A stretch of DNA of 64,000 nt from Enterobacter sp. EA-1 (GTDB lineage Bacteria; Pseudomonadota; Gammaproteobacteria; Enterobacterales; Enterobacteriaceae), in the NCBI GenBank assembly GCA_002886105.1, contig CP025776.1:868001-932000 (forward strand), in the 5' to 3' direction. Of this stretch, positions 1 to 11,360 are shown one piece after another. The number at the start of each line of letters is the position of its first letter. The first letter of the stretch is position 1. The translations under genes were made by a program, and so were the position numbers. The notes under the pieces are model-generated. The model did not search any database and was not told the DNA's origin. It saw only the letters and a list, made by a program, of their open reading frames with translations.

Positions 1-543
1 CGGCGCGCTGCTGATTAACGCCGCGCGCGGTACGGTGGTGGATATTCCGGCGCTGTGCGATGCGCTGAAACGCAAACATCTGGCGGGTGCGGCTATCGAC
101 GTATTCCCGACAGAGCCGGCAACCAACAGCGATCCCTTCGACTCCCCCGCTGTGCGAATTCGATAACGTACTGCTGACCCCGCACATTGGTGGCTCCACG
201 CAGGAAGCGCAGGAAAACATCGGGTTAGAAGTTGCCGGTAAACTGATCAAATACTCGGACAACGGCTCAACGCTGTCTGCGGTTAACTTCCCGGAAGTTT
301 CTCTGCCGTTGCATGGTGGTCGTCGCCTGCTGCACATCCACGAAAACCGCCCGGGCGTGCTGACTGCGCTGAACCAGATTTTCGCCAGCCAGAACATCAA
401 CATTGCCGCACAGTATCTGCAAACAACGCCGTATATGGGCTATGTGGTGGTGGATATTGAAGCTGATGAAGATGTGGCGCAGAAAGCGCTGCAGAGCATG
501 AAAGCCATTCCCCGGCACCATTCGTTCCCGTCTGCTGTTCTGA
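1..543 (+). CDS. serA: D-3-phosphoglycerate dehydrogenase, 3' part
   Basis: This is the C-terminal part of the enzyme that oxidises 3-phosphoglycerate in the first step of serine synthesis; the 5' end lies outside the window. The reading frame opens at base 2 with NAARGTVVD, the end of the nucleotide-binding domain. It continues through TPHIGGSTQEAQ and the C-terminal ACT domain (HENRPGVL, then NIAAQYLQT), where serine binds as feedback inhibitor. The end should read IPGTIRSRLLF followed by TGA at 541. An extra C near 145 and another near 512 break the frame, both in C-runs, so they look like sequencing errors. The order serA-fau-6S RNA-zapA matches E. coli. Confidence 0.95.
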
Positions 544-555
544 TAAACCTCGCGT

Positions 556-580
556 CTTCCTCTCCCTTGCGGGGAGGAAG
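556..580. terminator. Probable bidirectional terminator between serA and fau
   Basis: CTTCCTC and TCCC pair with GGGGAGGAAG across a short loop, between the convergent 3' ends of serA and fau. There is no strong T-run directly after the stem, so termination is inferred mainly from position. Confidence 0.45.
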
Positions 581-584
581 GTCG

Positions 585-1184
585 TTACCATTCCCAGATT
601 TTTGACGGCGTGATCACCGCAGGCAGCGGGATATCCCACTCTTCGACCGGCAGCGCGCTGACGCCCCCGGCAGTCGTGGGCGTAGCCGATGGGTTGCAGA
701 TCGTACTCGCGCCAGTTTTGTAGTGTTCTGTCGTAGAAACCGCCGCCCATTCCCGGTGCGTTGCCCGTGTTCATCAAAGGCCACCAGCGGAGTGATCAGA
801 ACATCAAGTTGATGAAGTGGCAGCACATCGCGGACATCCAGTTTCGGCCTCACGGATTTTCAGGCGGTTGACCACCAGTTCGCTATGGGGATGGTAGTGC
901 AGAAAAAGCAGATTACCGGGGCTAAACGGATGCAACACCGGCAGGTAAACACGCTTGCCGCTGCGCCAGAGCTGCTCAATTAACGGTTGGGTATCGAGCT
1001 CGCCATCGAAAGAGAGAAACAGCGCGACGGTATGCGCCATCACGACTGGCGGATACGCCATCATACGAGCGGCAGCTTGCTGAGCAAAATGCGCTTGTTG
1101 GCCGCTGGTCAGTTCCCGGCGTCGCTGGCGAATCAGTTTGCGGATTTCTTGTCGTGATGAAGGAAAATCAGGAAGTTGCGTCAT
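585..1184 (-). CDS. fau: 5-formyltetrahydrofolate cyclo-ligase
   Basis: The enzyme converts 5-formyl-THF to 5,10-methenyl-THF using ATP. From the ATG at 1184 the protein begins MTQLPDFPSSRQEIRKLIRQ and continues through VALFLSFDGELDTQPL and GKRVYLPVLHP. After a frame change it resumes as KLDVRDVLPL and DVLITPLVAFD, then GMGGGFYDRTLQNW and the end VEEWDIPLPAVITPSKIWEW. The frame breaks near 847, 765 and 690, each in a G- or A-rich run, so they are probably sequence errors. It lies downstream of 6S RNA on the same strand, and the two are cotranscribed in E. coli. Confidence 0.93.
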
Positions 1185-1198
1185 GGTAGTAAAAGAAG

Positions 1199-1382
1199 GG
1201 AATCTCCGAGATGCCGCCGCAGGCTGTAACCCTTGAACCCTTGGTTCAAGGTGAATGCGTCGTCATGATTTTAAGGCTTCTCGGACGGACCGAGCATGCT
1301 CACCAACCATGGATCGCCACATTCTTGTGGTATGAAATATCGGCTCAGGGGACTGGCCCGCTTGCGAACATCTCAGAGAAAT
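1199..1382 (-). ncRNA. ssrS: 6S RNA, regulator of sigma-70 RNA polymerase
   Basis: Read on the minus strand, the 184-nt RNA starts ATTTCTCTGAGATG and ends CATCTCGGAGATTCC, and these ends pair to form the closing stem. The interior has the conserved GCGGGCCAGTCCCCTGAGCC stretch, the ACCACAAGAATGTGG arm and TTGAACCAAGGGTTCAAGGG. 6S RNA mimics an open promoter and holds sigma-70 RNA polymerase in stationary phase. The position between zapA and fau is the universal one in enterobacteria. Unlike the protein genes, the element shows no obvious indel. Confidence 0.97.
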
Positions 1383-1424
1383 TTTGTCTTCACGGTCACT
1401 CTACCACAACTGACCCTGGAAGTG

Positions 1425-1821
<397 letters not shown>

Positions 1822-1980
1822 CTATAAGCTAGCACCGGCGCGTGCTTTCAAGTTTTGCGTCTATACCTTAATTATCCAGCGTGCATGCAAAGGCATGTAA
1901 CGTGAAGCATCACGGGTATATCACCGGGGGCCAAAGTGGTAGCATATCATGAATATTCCCCCCAACGACGACGAATGCGC

Positions 1981-2560
1981 ATGTCTATACAGAACGAAAT
2001 ACCGGGTTACAACGAAGTAGGCCAGCTACTCAACCAACAGGGCGTGGGATTACTTCCTGCTGAAATGCACGGTCTTATCGCGGGGATGCTCTGCGGTGGC
2101 AATAATGACAGCTCCTCGGCTGCCGCTGCTGCATGACTTGACGAATGACGGACTGGCGTTTGGTCACGAGCTGGCGCAGGCGCTGCGCGCCATGCACGCT
2201 GGCACCAGTGATTCACTGGAAGACGACGGTTTTCTTTTCCAGCTATATCTGCCTGAAGGCGACGATGTCAGCGTGTTCGATCGCGCGGATGCGCTGGCGG
2301 GCTGGGTGAACCATTTCCTGCTGGGGTTGGGCGTTACGCAACCCAAACTCGATAAAGTGACCGGCGAAACCGGCGAGGCGATTGACGACCTGCGTAATAT
2401 CGCGCAGTTGGGCTATGACGAAGAAGAAGATCAGGAAGAGCTGGAGATGTCGCTCGAAGAGATCATCGAATATGTGCGTGTCGCGGCGCTGCTGTGCCAC
2501 GACACCTTTACGCGCCCACAGCCGACCGCACCTGAAGTGCGTAAGCCGACATTACATTAA
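1981..2560 (+). CDS. ygfB: UPF0149 family protein YgfB
   Basis: This is a conserved acidic cytoplasmic protein of about 192 residues with no settled molecular role in enterobacteria. It starts [13 protein letters not shown] and contains LHGLI-type helix residues, [27 protein letters not shown] and the acidic tail [18 protein letters not shown]. The frame breaks at 2116, where the text reads TCCTCGGCTG but conservation demands TCCTGGCTG (Ser-Trp-Leu); this is one of the corrupted Dcm sites. It is the first gene of the run ygfB-pepP-ubiH-ubiI, with 25 bp to pepP. Confidence 0.93.
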
Positions 2561-2585
2561 TTCGTCTTGCAGGGGAGTAGGTGTC

Positions 2586-3906
2586 ATGACACAGCTTGAG
2601 TTTCTCCGTCGTCGCCAGACATTGCTGGCGCAGATGGTGCCCGGAAGCGCGGCGCTGATTTTCGCCGCGCCGGAAGCAACCCGCAGTGCGGACAGCGAGT
2701 ATCCTTATCGCCAGAACAGCGACTTCTGGTACTTCACCGGCTTTAACGAACCTGGAAGCGGTGCTGGTGCTGATTAAGAGCGATGACACCCACAACCACA
2801 GCGTCCTGTTTAACCGTATACGGGATAAAACCGCCGAGATCTGGTTTGGCCGACGTCTTGGGCAGGAAGCCGCGCCAGAAAAACTGAGCGTTGATCGTGC
2901 GCTGGCGTTCCCGGATATCAACGAGCACCTTTACCAACTGCTCAACGGCCTTGATGCGGTGTATCACGCGCAGGGCGAATTTGAGTATGCCGATAAGGTC
3001 CTGTTTACCGCGCTGGATAAGCTGCGCAAAGGTTCGCGGCAGAACCTGAAGGCTCCCGCCACGTTGACCGACTGGCGCCCGATCGTGCATGAAATGCGTC
3101 TGTTCAAGTCCGCCGAAGAGATTGAGGTGATGCGTCGCGCCGGGGAGATCTCCGCACTGGCGCACACGCGTGCGATGCAGGTTTGCCGTCCCCGGCATGT
3201 TTGAATACCAGCTTGAGGGCGAGATTCAGCATGAATTCAACCGCCATGGCGCGCGTTTCCCCTCTTACAACACCATTGTCGGCTCCGGCGTCAACGGCTG
3301 CATTCTGCACTACACCGAAAATGAAAGTCTGATGCGTGACGGGGATTTGGTGCTGATCGACGCAGGCTGCGAGTACATGGGCTATGCCGGAGATATCACC
3401 CGTACGTTCCCGGTGAATGGTAAATTCAGCCCGGCGCAGCGCGAAATTTATGACATTGTCCTTGCATCGCTGACGCGCTCCCTTGAGCTGTTCCGCCCGG
3501 ACACCTCGATTCAGGAAGTGACCGGTGAAGTGGTGCGTATCATGATTAACGGGCTGGTCAAACTCGGTATTCTTAAAGGCGAAGTGGAAGAGCTGGTGGC
3601 GAATAACGCCCACCGTCAGTTCTTTATGCATGGGCTAAGCCACTGGCTGGGGCTTGATGTGCATGACGTTGGCATTTATGGCCCGGATCGTTCCCGCAAA
3701 CTGGCGCCCTCGGCATGGTGCTGACCGTTGAGCCCGGGCTGTATATTGCACCGGATGCCGATGTGCCGGAGCAGTACCGCGGGATTGGCATTCGTATCGA
3801 AGATGACATTGTGATCACGGAAAGCGGCAACGAAAACCTGACCGCCAGCGTGGTGAAAACGGCGGATGAGATTGAGGCGCTGATGGCGGCGGCGCGCCGA
3901 TCATGA
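2586..3906 (+). CDS. pepP: Xaa-Pro aminopeptidase
   Basis: This M24-family metallopeptidase removes N-terminal residues that precede proline. The N-terminal domain starts [14 protein letters not shown]. The catalytic 'pita-bread' domain shows the dimetal ligands in [17 protein letters not shown], the His region [13 protein letters not shown], and the Glu ligands in VLTVEPGLY and GIRIEDD. Frame breaks are seen at 2745 (an extra T in NEPEAVL), 3186 (an extra C in CRPGMF) and 3707 (CCCTCGG for CCTGG in LAPGMV). The stop overlaps the ubiH start as ATGA, indicating translational coupling. Confidence 0.94.
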
Positions 3907-5080
3907 GCGTGATTATTGTTGGCGGCGGCATGGCGGGGGCAACGCTGGCGCTGGCTATTTCGCATTTAACCTCAGGCCAATTGCCCGTTCATCTGGTAGA
4001 GGCTACTGCGCCGGGGGCGAGCGATCACCCCGGGTTCGATGCCCGCGCGATTGCGCTGGCGGCAGGAACCTGCCAGCAACTGGCTCGTGTTGGGATCTGG
4101 CAAGCGATAGCCTCCTGCGCGACGCCGATTTCGACGGTGCACGTCAGCGATCGTGGTCATGCCGGTTTCGTCACCTGGATGCGCAGGCGTATCGTCTTGA
4201 TGCGCTCGGTCAGGTGGTTGAGCTGCATGATGTCGGGCAGCGGCTGTTTAGCCTGTTGCAAAAAGCCCCGGGCGTTACCGTGCATTGCCCGGCGAGCGTT
4301 CGCCAGTTTACCCGTGATGCCCGGCAGGTCTGCGTGACGCTGGATAATGGCGAGTCAATTATTGGCGAATTGCTGGTGGCGGCCGATGGTTCCGCTCCGC
4401 GCTGGGTGAGCAGTTGGGCATCAGCCAGCAGCAATCGCCTTATCATCAGGTGGCGGTGATCGCGAATGTGACGACCTCGGTGCCGCACCGGGGGCGCGCA
4501 TTCGAACGTTTTACTGAACATGGCCCGCTGGCCATGTTACCGATGTCGCAGGGGCGCTGTTCATTGGTGTGGTGCCACCCGCTGGAGAAACAGCAAACTG
4601 TGGCTGCCTCGGTCTGATGAACGTTTCTGCAATGAATTGCAAAAGCGTTCGGCTGGCGGCTCGGGCGCATTACGCAGACCGGCAAACGCACCGTTTATCC
4701 CCCCGGCGTTGAGCTGTGCATCCTCGACCATTTCTCACCGTGCCGTGCTGGTTGGCAATGCGGCGCAAACCCTGCACCCGATTGCCGGGCAGGGGTTTAA
4801 CCTTGGCATGCGCGATGTGATGACGCTGGCGGAAACGCTGGCGCAGGCCGCAGGTGCTCAGCAGGATGTGGGAGAATTCCCGGTGCTGACCCGCTATCGC
4901 GATCGTCGTTATGCGGATAAACAATCCACCATTGGGGTGACCGACGGGCTGGTGCATCTGTTTGCGAACCATTGGGCTCCGCTGGTGGTTGGGCGCAATG
5001 TCGGGCTTATGGCGATGGATCTATTCACCCCGGCGCGCGATGCGCTGGCGCAGCGAACCCTCGGTTGGGTTGCCCGTTAA
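3903..5080 (+). CDS. ubiH: 2-octaprenyl-6-methoxyphenol hydroxylase
   Basis: This FAD monooxygenase acts in ubiquinone ring hydroxylation and belongs to the Ubi metabolon. The N-terminal dinucleotide-binding motif [15 protein letters not shown] is followed by FDARAIALA. The second FAD motif is [24 protein letters not shown] near two thirds of the protein, and the end is [14 protein letters not shown]. Frame breaks lie near 4175 (a C lost from CACCCTGG), 4387, 4605 and 4655. The ATG overlaps the pepP stop. The downstream gene ubiI is a paralogue with the same fold. Confidence 0.93.
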
Positions 5081-5099
5081 GGATCAAAGGAGCGTTAGA

Positions 5100-6302
5100 G
5101 TGCAGAGTGTTGATGTTGCGATTGTTGGCGGCGGCATGGTGGGACTGGCGCTGGCGTGCGGGTTACAGGGCAGCGGATTGCGTGTGGCGGTGCTCGAGCA
5201 GCAGCGTCCTGTGCCGCTGGCTGATGATGCGCCTCCTGCGTTACGCGTATCGGCGATCAACGCCGCCAGCGAAAAAACTGCTGAGTCATCTGGGCGTGTG
5301 GTCAAACATTATTGCCCGTCGCGCGGGTTGCTATCACGGCATGGAAGTGTGGGATAAAGACAGCTTCGGGCGTATTGCTTTTGATGACCAGAGCATGGGC
5401 TACGACCACCTTGGCTACATTATTGAAAATGCGGTGATCCATCAGGCGTTGTGGGACAAAGCACAGCAATGCCCGGATGTGACCACGCTTGCCCCGGCGG
5501 AGCTGCAACAAGTCGCGTGGGGCGAAAATGAGGCCTTTCTTACGTTAAAAGATGGCACGATGCTGACTGCACGGTTGGTGATCGGCGCCGATGGCGCTAA
5601 CCTCGGCTGCGTAACAAAGCCGATATACCGCTGACGTTCTGGGACTATCACCATCATGCGTTGGTGGCGACCGTCCGCACGGAAGAGCCCCATCAGGCGG
5701 TGGCGCGCCGGTGTTCCATCATGATGGTATTCTCGCCTTCCTGCCGCTTAGCGATCCGCATGTCTGCTCGATTGTCTGGTCGTTGCCGCCGGAGCAGGCA
5801 AAGGCCATGCAGCAGGCAAGCGAGGAGGCGTTTAACCAGTGCGCTGTGTATGGCGTTTGATAACCGCCTTGGGCTTTGCCGCGTGGAAAGTGAGCGCCGG
5901 GTTTACCCATTGACCGGGCGTTATGCGCGTCAGTTTGCCGGGCATCGACTGGCGCTGGTTGGCGATGCCGCGCATACCATCCATCCGCTGGCCGGGCAGG
6001 GCGTAAACCTTGGTTTTATGGACGTGGCGGAGTTAATCGCCGAACTGCGTCGTTTACGCGCCCGGGGCAAAGATATTGGACAGCACCTTTATCTGCGTCG
6101 CTATGAGCGCAGCCGCAAACACAGTGCGGCGCTGATGCTGGCCGGTATGCAGGGATTCCGCGAACTGTTTGCCGGTGCCAACCCGGCGAAAAAATTGCTG
6201 CGTGATATTGGTCTGAAACTGGCCGATACGCTCCCCGGTGTGAAAAGTCAGCTATTGCGTCAGGCGTTAGGCCTGAACGATCTCCCCGAGTGGTTACGTT
6301 AA
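5100..6302 (+). CDS. ubiI: 2-octaprenylphenol hydroxylase
   Basis: This FAD monooxygenase adds the C5 hydroxyl in aerobic ubiquinone synthesis (formerly visC). The GTG at 5100 is chosen because it gives the family start MQSVDVAIVGGGMVGLALA and has AAGGAG 8 nt upstream. Further landmarks are LRVSAINAASEK, YHGMEVWDKDSFG, RLVIGADGAN and the second FAD motif LALVGDAAHTIHPLAGQGVNLGFMD. Breaks near 5275 (an extra A), 5607 and around 5705-5830 look like sequence errors. A GC hairpin follows the stop. Confidence 0.93.
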
Positions 6303-6725
6303 CCCCGTCACATTTTCCCTTCCCGGCAACGGGAGGGGGCGCTCACTTCTCATTTGGAAATAATCTAATTTCACCTCTTTTTCAGATTAGATTTTTCATG
6401 TTATGTTTTTTCTTATACGGCAAAATTCGCTTTTTTGCGGAGTGAAATGCTGTGAATGGTGCTGGTATTCCCCTTCACGCAATGGTTTATGCAGTCTTGA
6501 TGTCATTAAGACAGTGTAATCATCTGAACCGTTTTTTGGCTAAACAGGTCATAAGCTAATGTGATGACCCATTTTACCTTATGGTTAAGCGCCGCTTTCG
6601 GTGATAAGTTCAGGCGAAAGAGAACGTTTGCGTCGCGGCCTGCAACAGGTCAGAACCCGGCTTTTGGCGGCGTGATTAAACGCCACCGGCGAGCGTGATG
6701 GCTCAGCTTATTCGACGAGGAAAAG
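6303..6725 (+). promoter_or_regulatory. gcvTHP control region
   Basis: This 423-bp gap starts with a hairpin ending ubiI (CCCTTCCCG-GCAA-CGGGAGGGG, 6317-6338). In E. coli GcvA, with GcvR, Lrp and PurR, controls gcvTHP through sites containing CTAAT. The motif occurs at 6365-6369, inverted at 6386-6390, and again at 6556-6560, so these are candidate GcvA boxes. AT-rich sequence at 6350-6420 suits Lrp. AGGAAAAG precedes the gcvT ATG. I looked for a glycine riboswitch core and did not see one. Confidence 0.6.
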
Positions 6726-7824
6726 ATGGCTCAGCAGACCCCTTTGTATGAACAACACACGCTGTGCGGCGCCCGCATGGTGGACTTCCATGGCTGGATG
6801 ATGCCGTTGCATTACGGCTCGCAGATTGATGAACATCATGCGGTGCGTACTGACGCAGGTATGTTTGATGTGTCGCACATGACCATCGTCGACCTCAAAG
6901 GTGTACGTACCCGCGAGTTTTTACGCTACTTGCTGGCTAACGATGTCGCGAAACTCACCAAGCCCGGTAAAGCACTTTACACCGGCATGCTAAATGCCTC
7001 GGGCGGCGTCATTGATGACCTGATCGTCTATTACTTCACTGAAGATTTTTTCCGCCTCGTTGTTAACTCCGCCACCCGCGAAAAAGACCTCTCCCTGGAT
7101 TTCCCAACACGCAGAACCCTTCGCCATTGAACTCACCGTTCGGGATGATCTGTCGCTGATCGCCGTACAGGGGCCGAATGCGCAGGAGAAAGCCGCATCA
7201 TTATTCAGCGATGCGCAGCGCAGCGCGGTCGACGGGATGAAACCTTTCTTTGGCGTTGATGTTGATGGCCTTTTTATCGCGACCACCGGTTATACCGGCG
7301 AAGCGGGCTATGAGATTGCGCTGCCGAACGAACGTGCGTCCGACTTCTGGCAGGCATTGCTGGGTGCGGGCGTGAAACCTTGCGGCCTCGGCGCGCGCGA
7401 TACGCTGCGTCTGGAAGCCGGCATGAACCTGTATGGTCAGGAAATGGATGAAAGCGTTTCTCCGCTGGCGGCCAATATGGGCTGGACCATTGCACCGGGA
7501 GCCGCAGGATCGCCATTTTATCGGTCGTGAAGCGTTGGAATTACAGCGGGAAAAAGGCACTGAGCAACTGGTTGGGTTAGTGATGACCGAGAAAGGCGTG
7601 CTGCGCAACGAACTGCCGGTACGTTTCACGGATAACCAGGGCAATGTGCAGGAAGGCGTGATCACCAGCGGGACTTTCTCTCGCCAACGCTTGGCTACAG
7701 TATTGCACTGGCGCGCGTTCCTGCTGGCATCGGCGAAACGGCGGTGGTGCAAATCCGCAACCGTGAAATGCCGGTCAAAGTGACCAAACCGATTTTTGTG
7801 CGTGCTGGCAAAGCCGTCGCGTAA
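6726..7824 (+). CDS. gcvT: Glycine cleavage system T protein (aminomethyltransferase)
   Basis: GcvT transfers the methylene carbon from the aminomethyl-lipoyl arm of GcvH to tetrahydrofolate and releases ammonia. It starts [20 protein letters not shown] and contains [20 protein letters not shown] and the folate-site region [15 protein letters not shown] and [17 protein letters not shown]. It ends [20 protein letters not shown]. Breaks occur at 7096 (CCCTGG for CCTGG in DLSWISQ), 7496 (GCACCGGGAG where GCCTGGGAG is expected, Ala-Trp-Glu) and 7680. The first two are Dcm-site errors. It is the first gene of gcvTHP. Confidence 0.95.
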
Positions 7825-7848
7825 CCTTTTTATCTGGAGAGATTGAGG

Positions 7849-8240
7849 ATGAGCAATGTGCACCGGCGATCTGGAAATACAGTAAAGAACACGAGTGGCT
7901 GCGCAAAGAAGCGGACGGTACCTACACCGTTGGCATCACCGAGCACGCGCAGGAGCTGCTGGGCGATATGGTGTTTGTTGACCTGCCGGACGTGGGGACA
8001 ACCGTTGCCGCTGGTGACGACTGCGCCGTGGCGGAGTCGGTAAAAGCCGCGTCGGACATTTACGCGCCTATCGGCGGTGAAGTTGTTGCGGTGAACGATG
8101 CGCTGAATGATGCGCCAGAGCTGGTTAACAGCGAGCCCTACGGTGAAGGCTGGATCTTCAAAATCAAAGCCAGCGACGAAGCGGAAGTAGCTGCGCTGCT
8201 GGATGCCACGGCTTACGCGGCACTGTTAGAAGACGAATAA
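7849..8240 (+). CDS. gcvH: Glycine cleavage system H protein
   Basis: This lipoyl carrier shuttles the aminomethyl group between GcvP, GcvT and lipoamide dehydrogenase. It starts MSNV and has the lipoylation segment [18 protein letters not shown], where the Lys of ESVKAAS carries lipoate. The tail is [17 protein letters not shown] small indel cluster at 7862-7880 disrupts the region before [11 protein letters not shown]. It is separated from gcvT by 24 bp and from gcvP by an ERIC element. Confidence 0.94.
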
Positions 8241-8366
8241 ATACGCGTCATCCTTCGCGTTGCAAACGCGTTGGCTTCCCTCGCTCACCCCAGTCACCTA
8301 CTGATGTAAGCGTCTGGGGATTGGCTATATTGCCGCCCTCCAGCAACACGAAGGATTTAGCGTATT
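8241..8366. repeat. ERIC element between gcvH and gcvP
   Basis: The core CTCACCCCAGTCACCTACT-GATGTAAGCGTCTGGGGATT matches the enterobacterial repetitive intergenic consensus, including the segments used for ERIC fingerprinting. The ends ATACGC and GCGTAT pair, as do ATCCTTCG-CGTTGC and GCAACACGAAGGAT, so the transcript would fold into one long imperfect hairpin. It lies inside the gcv operon and could affect mRNA stability between gcvH and gcvP. Confidence 0.88.
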
Positions 8367-8415
8367 CAGATAATGTCCAAACACGATTCACTGCACGTTT
8401 CAGGAACCATCGCTC

Positions 8416-11300
8416 ATGACACAGACTTTAAGCCAGCTTGAAAACCGTGGCGCTTTCATTGAACGTCACATTGGGCCGGATGCTCAGCAACAGCTGGAGA
8501 TGCTGAATACCGTTGGCGCGGATTCGTTAAATGCACTGATCGGCCAGATCGTGCCAAAAGACATCCAGCTTGCCACACCGCCGCAGGTTGGGGAGCCAAG
8601 CACCGAGTTCGCGGCCCCGGCCGAACTGAAAGCGATTGCCGGACGTAACAAGCGCTTTAAGTCTTACATTGGCATGGGCTATACCGCGGTGCAGTTACCG
8701 TCGGTTATTCTGCGCAACATGCTGGAAAACCCGGGTTGGTACACCGCCTACACCCCCCTACCAGCCGGAAGTGTCGCAGGGGCGTCTGGAAGCGCTGCTC
8801 AATTTCCAGCAAGTGACGCTGGATTTGACCGGGCTGGATATGGCTTCTGCGTCATTGCTGGATGAAGCCACTGCGGCGGCTGAAGCGATGGCGATGGCGA
8901 AGCGCGTCAGCAAACTGAAAGGGGCGAATCGCTTCTTTGTGGCGGCCGACGTCCACCCGCAAACGCTGGATGTGGTTCGTACCCGTGCCGAAACCTTCGG
9001 GTTTGACGTGATTGTGGATGCTGCCGACAAAGTCTTGGATCACCGGATGTGTTTGGCGTGCTGCTCCAGCAGGTGGGGACGACCGGTGAAGTACACGATT
9101 ACAGCGCGCTTATTGCTGAGCTGAAAAATCGCAAAATCATCGTCAGCGTCGCTGCCGATCTGCTGACGCTGGTACATTTGACTGCACCGGGCAAACAGGG
9201 TGCTGACATTGTATTTGGCTCCGCGCAACGCTTTGGCGTGCCGATGGGCTACGGCGGCCCGCATGCGGCTTTCTTTGCTGCAAAAGACGAATTCAAACGC
9301 TCCATGCACACCGGCCGTATTATCGGCGTATCAAAAGATGCCGCTGGTAACACCGCGCTGCGCATGGCAATGCAGACCCGCGAGCAGCATATCCGTCGTG
9401 AGAAAGCGAACTCGAACATTTGTACTTCGCAGGTCCTGCTGGCCAATATCGCCAGTCTGTACGCGGTTTTCCACGGTCCGGCCGGGCTGAAACGCATCGC
9501 CCGGCGCATTCATCGTCTGACCGACATCCCCGGCCGCTGGTTTGCAGCGTAACGGCCTGAAACTGCGTCATGCGCACTACTTTGACACGCTGTGTGTGGA
9601 TGTGGCGGATAAAGCCGCAGTGCTGGCACGCGCAGAAGCGCAGGAAATTAACCTGCGTAGCGACATCCCTCAACGCCGTGGGCATTACGCTGGATGAAAC
9701 CACCACCCAGAAGATGTGCTGGCGCTGTTTACGGTGCTGCTGGGGGATAATCACGGTCTGGATATCGACGCGCTGGACCCCGAGGACGTGGCGCTCGACA
9801 GCCGTTCTGTTCCGCAAAGCATGCTGCGTGACGATGCTTTCCTGACGCATCCGGTCTTTAATCGCTATCACAGCGAAACCGAAATGATGCGCTATATGCA
9901 CTCGCTGGAGCGCAAAGATCTGGCGCTGAACCCGAGGGCGATGATCCCGCTGGGATCCTGCACCATGAAGCTGAACGCCGCAGCGGAAATGATCCCCATT
10001 GACCGGCCGGAATTTGCAGAACTGCACCCGTTCTGCCCGCCGGAACAGGCGGAAGGTTACCATCAGATGATCGCCCAGCTCTCTGACTGGCTGGTTAAAC
10101 TGACCGGTTATGATGCGCTCTGCATGCAGCCGAACTCTGGTGCGCAGGGCGAATATGCAGGTCTGCTGGCTATCCGCCATTACCACGAAAGCCGCAACGA
10201 GGGGCATCGCGATATCTGCCTGATCCCCAGCTCTGCCCACGGAACCAACCCGGCATCGGCACAGATGGCCGGTATGCAGGTGGTGGTGGTCGCGTGTGAC
10301 AAAAACGGCAATATCGACCTTGCTGATCTGCGCGCGAAAGCCGAACAGGCGGGCGATAATCTCTCCTGCATCATGGTGACTTACCCGTCCACCCACGGTG
10401 TTTACGAAGAGACGATTCGTGAAGTCTGCGAAGTGGTGCACCAGTTCGGCGGCCGAGGTTTACACTGGATGGCGCGAACATGAATGCTCAGGTTGGCATT
10501 ACCTCGCCGGGCTTTATTGGCGCGGATGTATCGCATCTTAACCTGCACAAAACGTTCTGCATTCCGCACGGCGGCGGCGGTCCGGGCATGGGGCCGATTG
10601 GCGTGAAAGCGCATCTGGCGCCGTTCGTGCCGGGTCACAGCGTGGTGCAAATCGAAGGGATGCTGACCCGTCAGGGCGCTGTGTCCGCTGCGCCTTTCGG
10701 TAGCGCGTCGATTCTGCCTATCAGTTGGATGTACATCCGCATGATGGGGGCTGAAGGGCTGAAACAGGCCAGCCAGTCGCGATCCTCAATGCCAACTATA
10801 TTGCCAGCCGTCTGAAAGGGGCATTTCCGGTGCTGTATACCGGTCGTGATGGCCGCGTGGCGCACGAATGTATTCTCGATATCCGCCCGCTGAAAGAAGA
10901 GACCGGCATCAGTGAGCTGGATATCGCCAAACGCCTGATTGACTACGGCTTCCATGCGCCGACCATGTCGTTCCCGGTTGCCGGAACGCTGATGGTCGAA
11001 CCGACCGAATCGGAAAGCAAAGTTGAACTGGATCGCTTTATTGACGCGATGCTGGCGATCCGCGCTGAGATCGATCGTGTGAAACAGGGCGAATGGCCGC
11101 TGGAAGACAACCCGCTGGTGAATGCGCCGCACACGCAAAATGAACTGGTTGCTGAATGGAACCACGGTTACAGCCGCGAGTTAGCGGTATTCCCGGCGGG
11201 TGTGGTCAATAAATACTGGCCAACGGTAAAACGTCTGGATGATGTTTACGGTGACCGTAACCTGTTCTGCTCCTGCGTGCCGGTAAGCGAATATCAGTAG
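8416..11300 (+). CDS. gcvP: Glycine decarboxylase (P protein)
   Basis: GcvP is a large PLP enzyme, about 957 residues, that decarboxylates glycine and loads the aminomethyl group onto GcvH. The N-terminal half starts [20 protein letters not shown]. The PLP lysine is in [19 protein letters not shown], and the glycine-rich [16 protein letters not shown] and the end [11 protein letters not shown] are diagnostic. Breaks lie near 8757, 9037, 9525-9545, 9670-9700, 10457 and 10785. At 9929 AACCCGAGGGCG replaces AACCAGGCG, adding one codon (a Dcm-site error). Confidence 0.95.
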
Positions 11301-11322
11301 TGTGGTAATAAGGCTATCTTTT

Positions 11323-11346
11323 AAGGGCGCTTCGGCGCCCTTTTAT
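11323..11346 (+). terminator. Rho-independent terminator of gcvTHP
   Basis: The perfect stem AAGGGCGC-TTCG-GCGCCCTT with a UUCG tetraloop is followed by TTATT, 22 bp after the gcvP stop. Confidence 0.9.
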
Positions 11347-11360
11347 TATGGGAGAGGATA

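Noticed and set aside
544-584. sibC/ibsC toxin-antitoxin RNA pair expected near serA in E. coli
   Set aside because: The gap between serA and fau here is only 41 bp, too short for the element.
6303-6725. Possible glycine riboswitch upstream of gcvT
   Set aside because: The conserved tandem aptamer cores are absent. GcvA-type CTAAT boxes explain the region better.
9320-10441. Long open frame of 373 codons on the minus strand
   Set aside because: It is exactly antisense to well-conserved gcvP coding sequence, has no family motif, and reflects codon bias of the sense gene.
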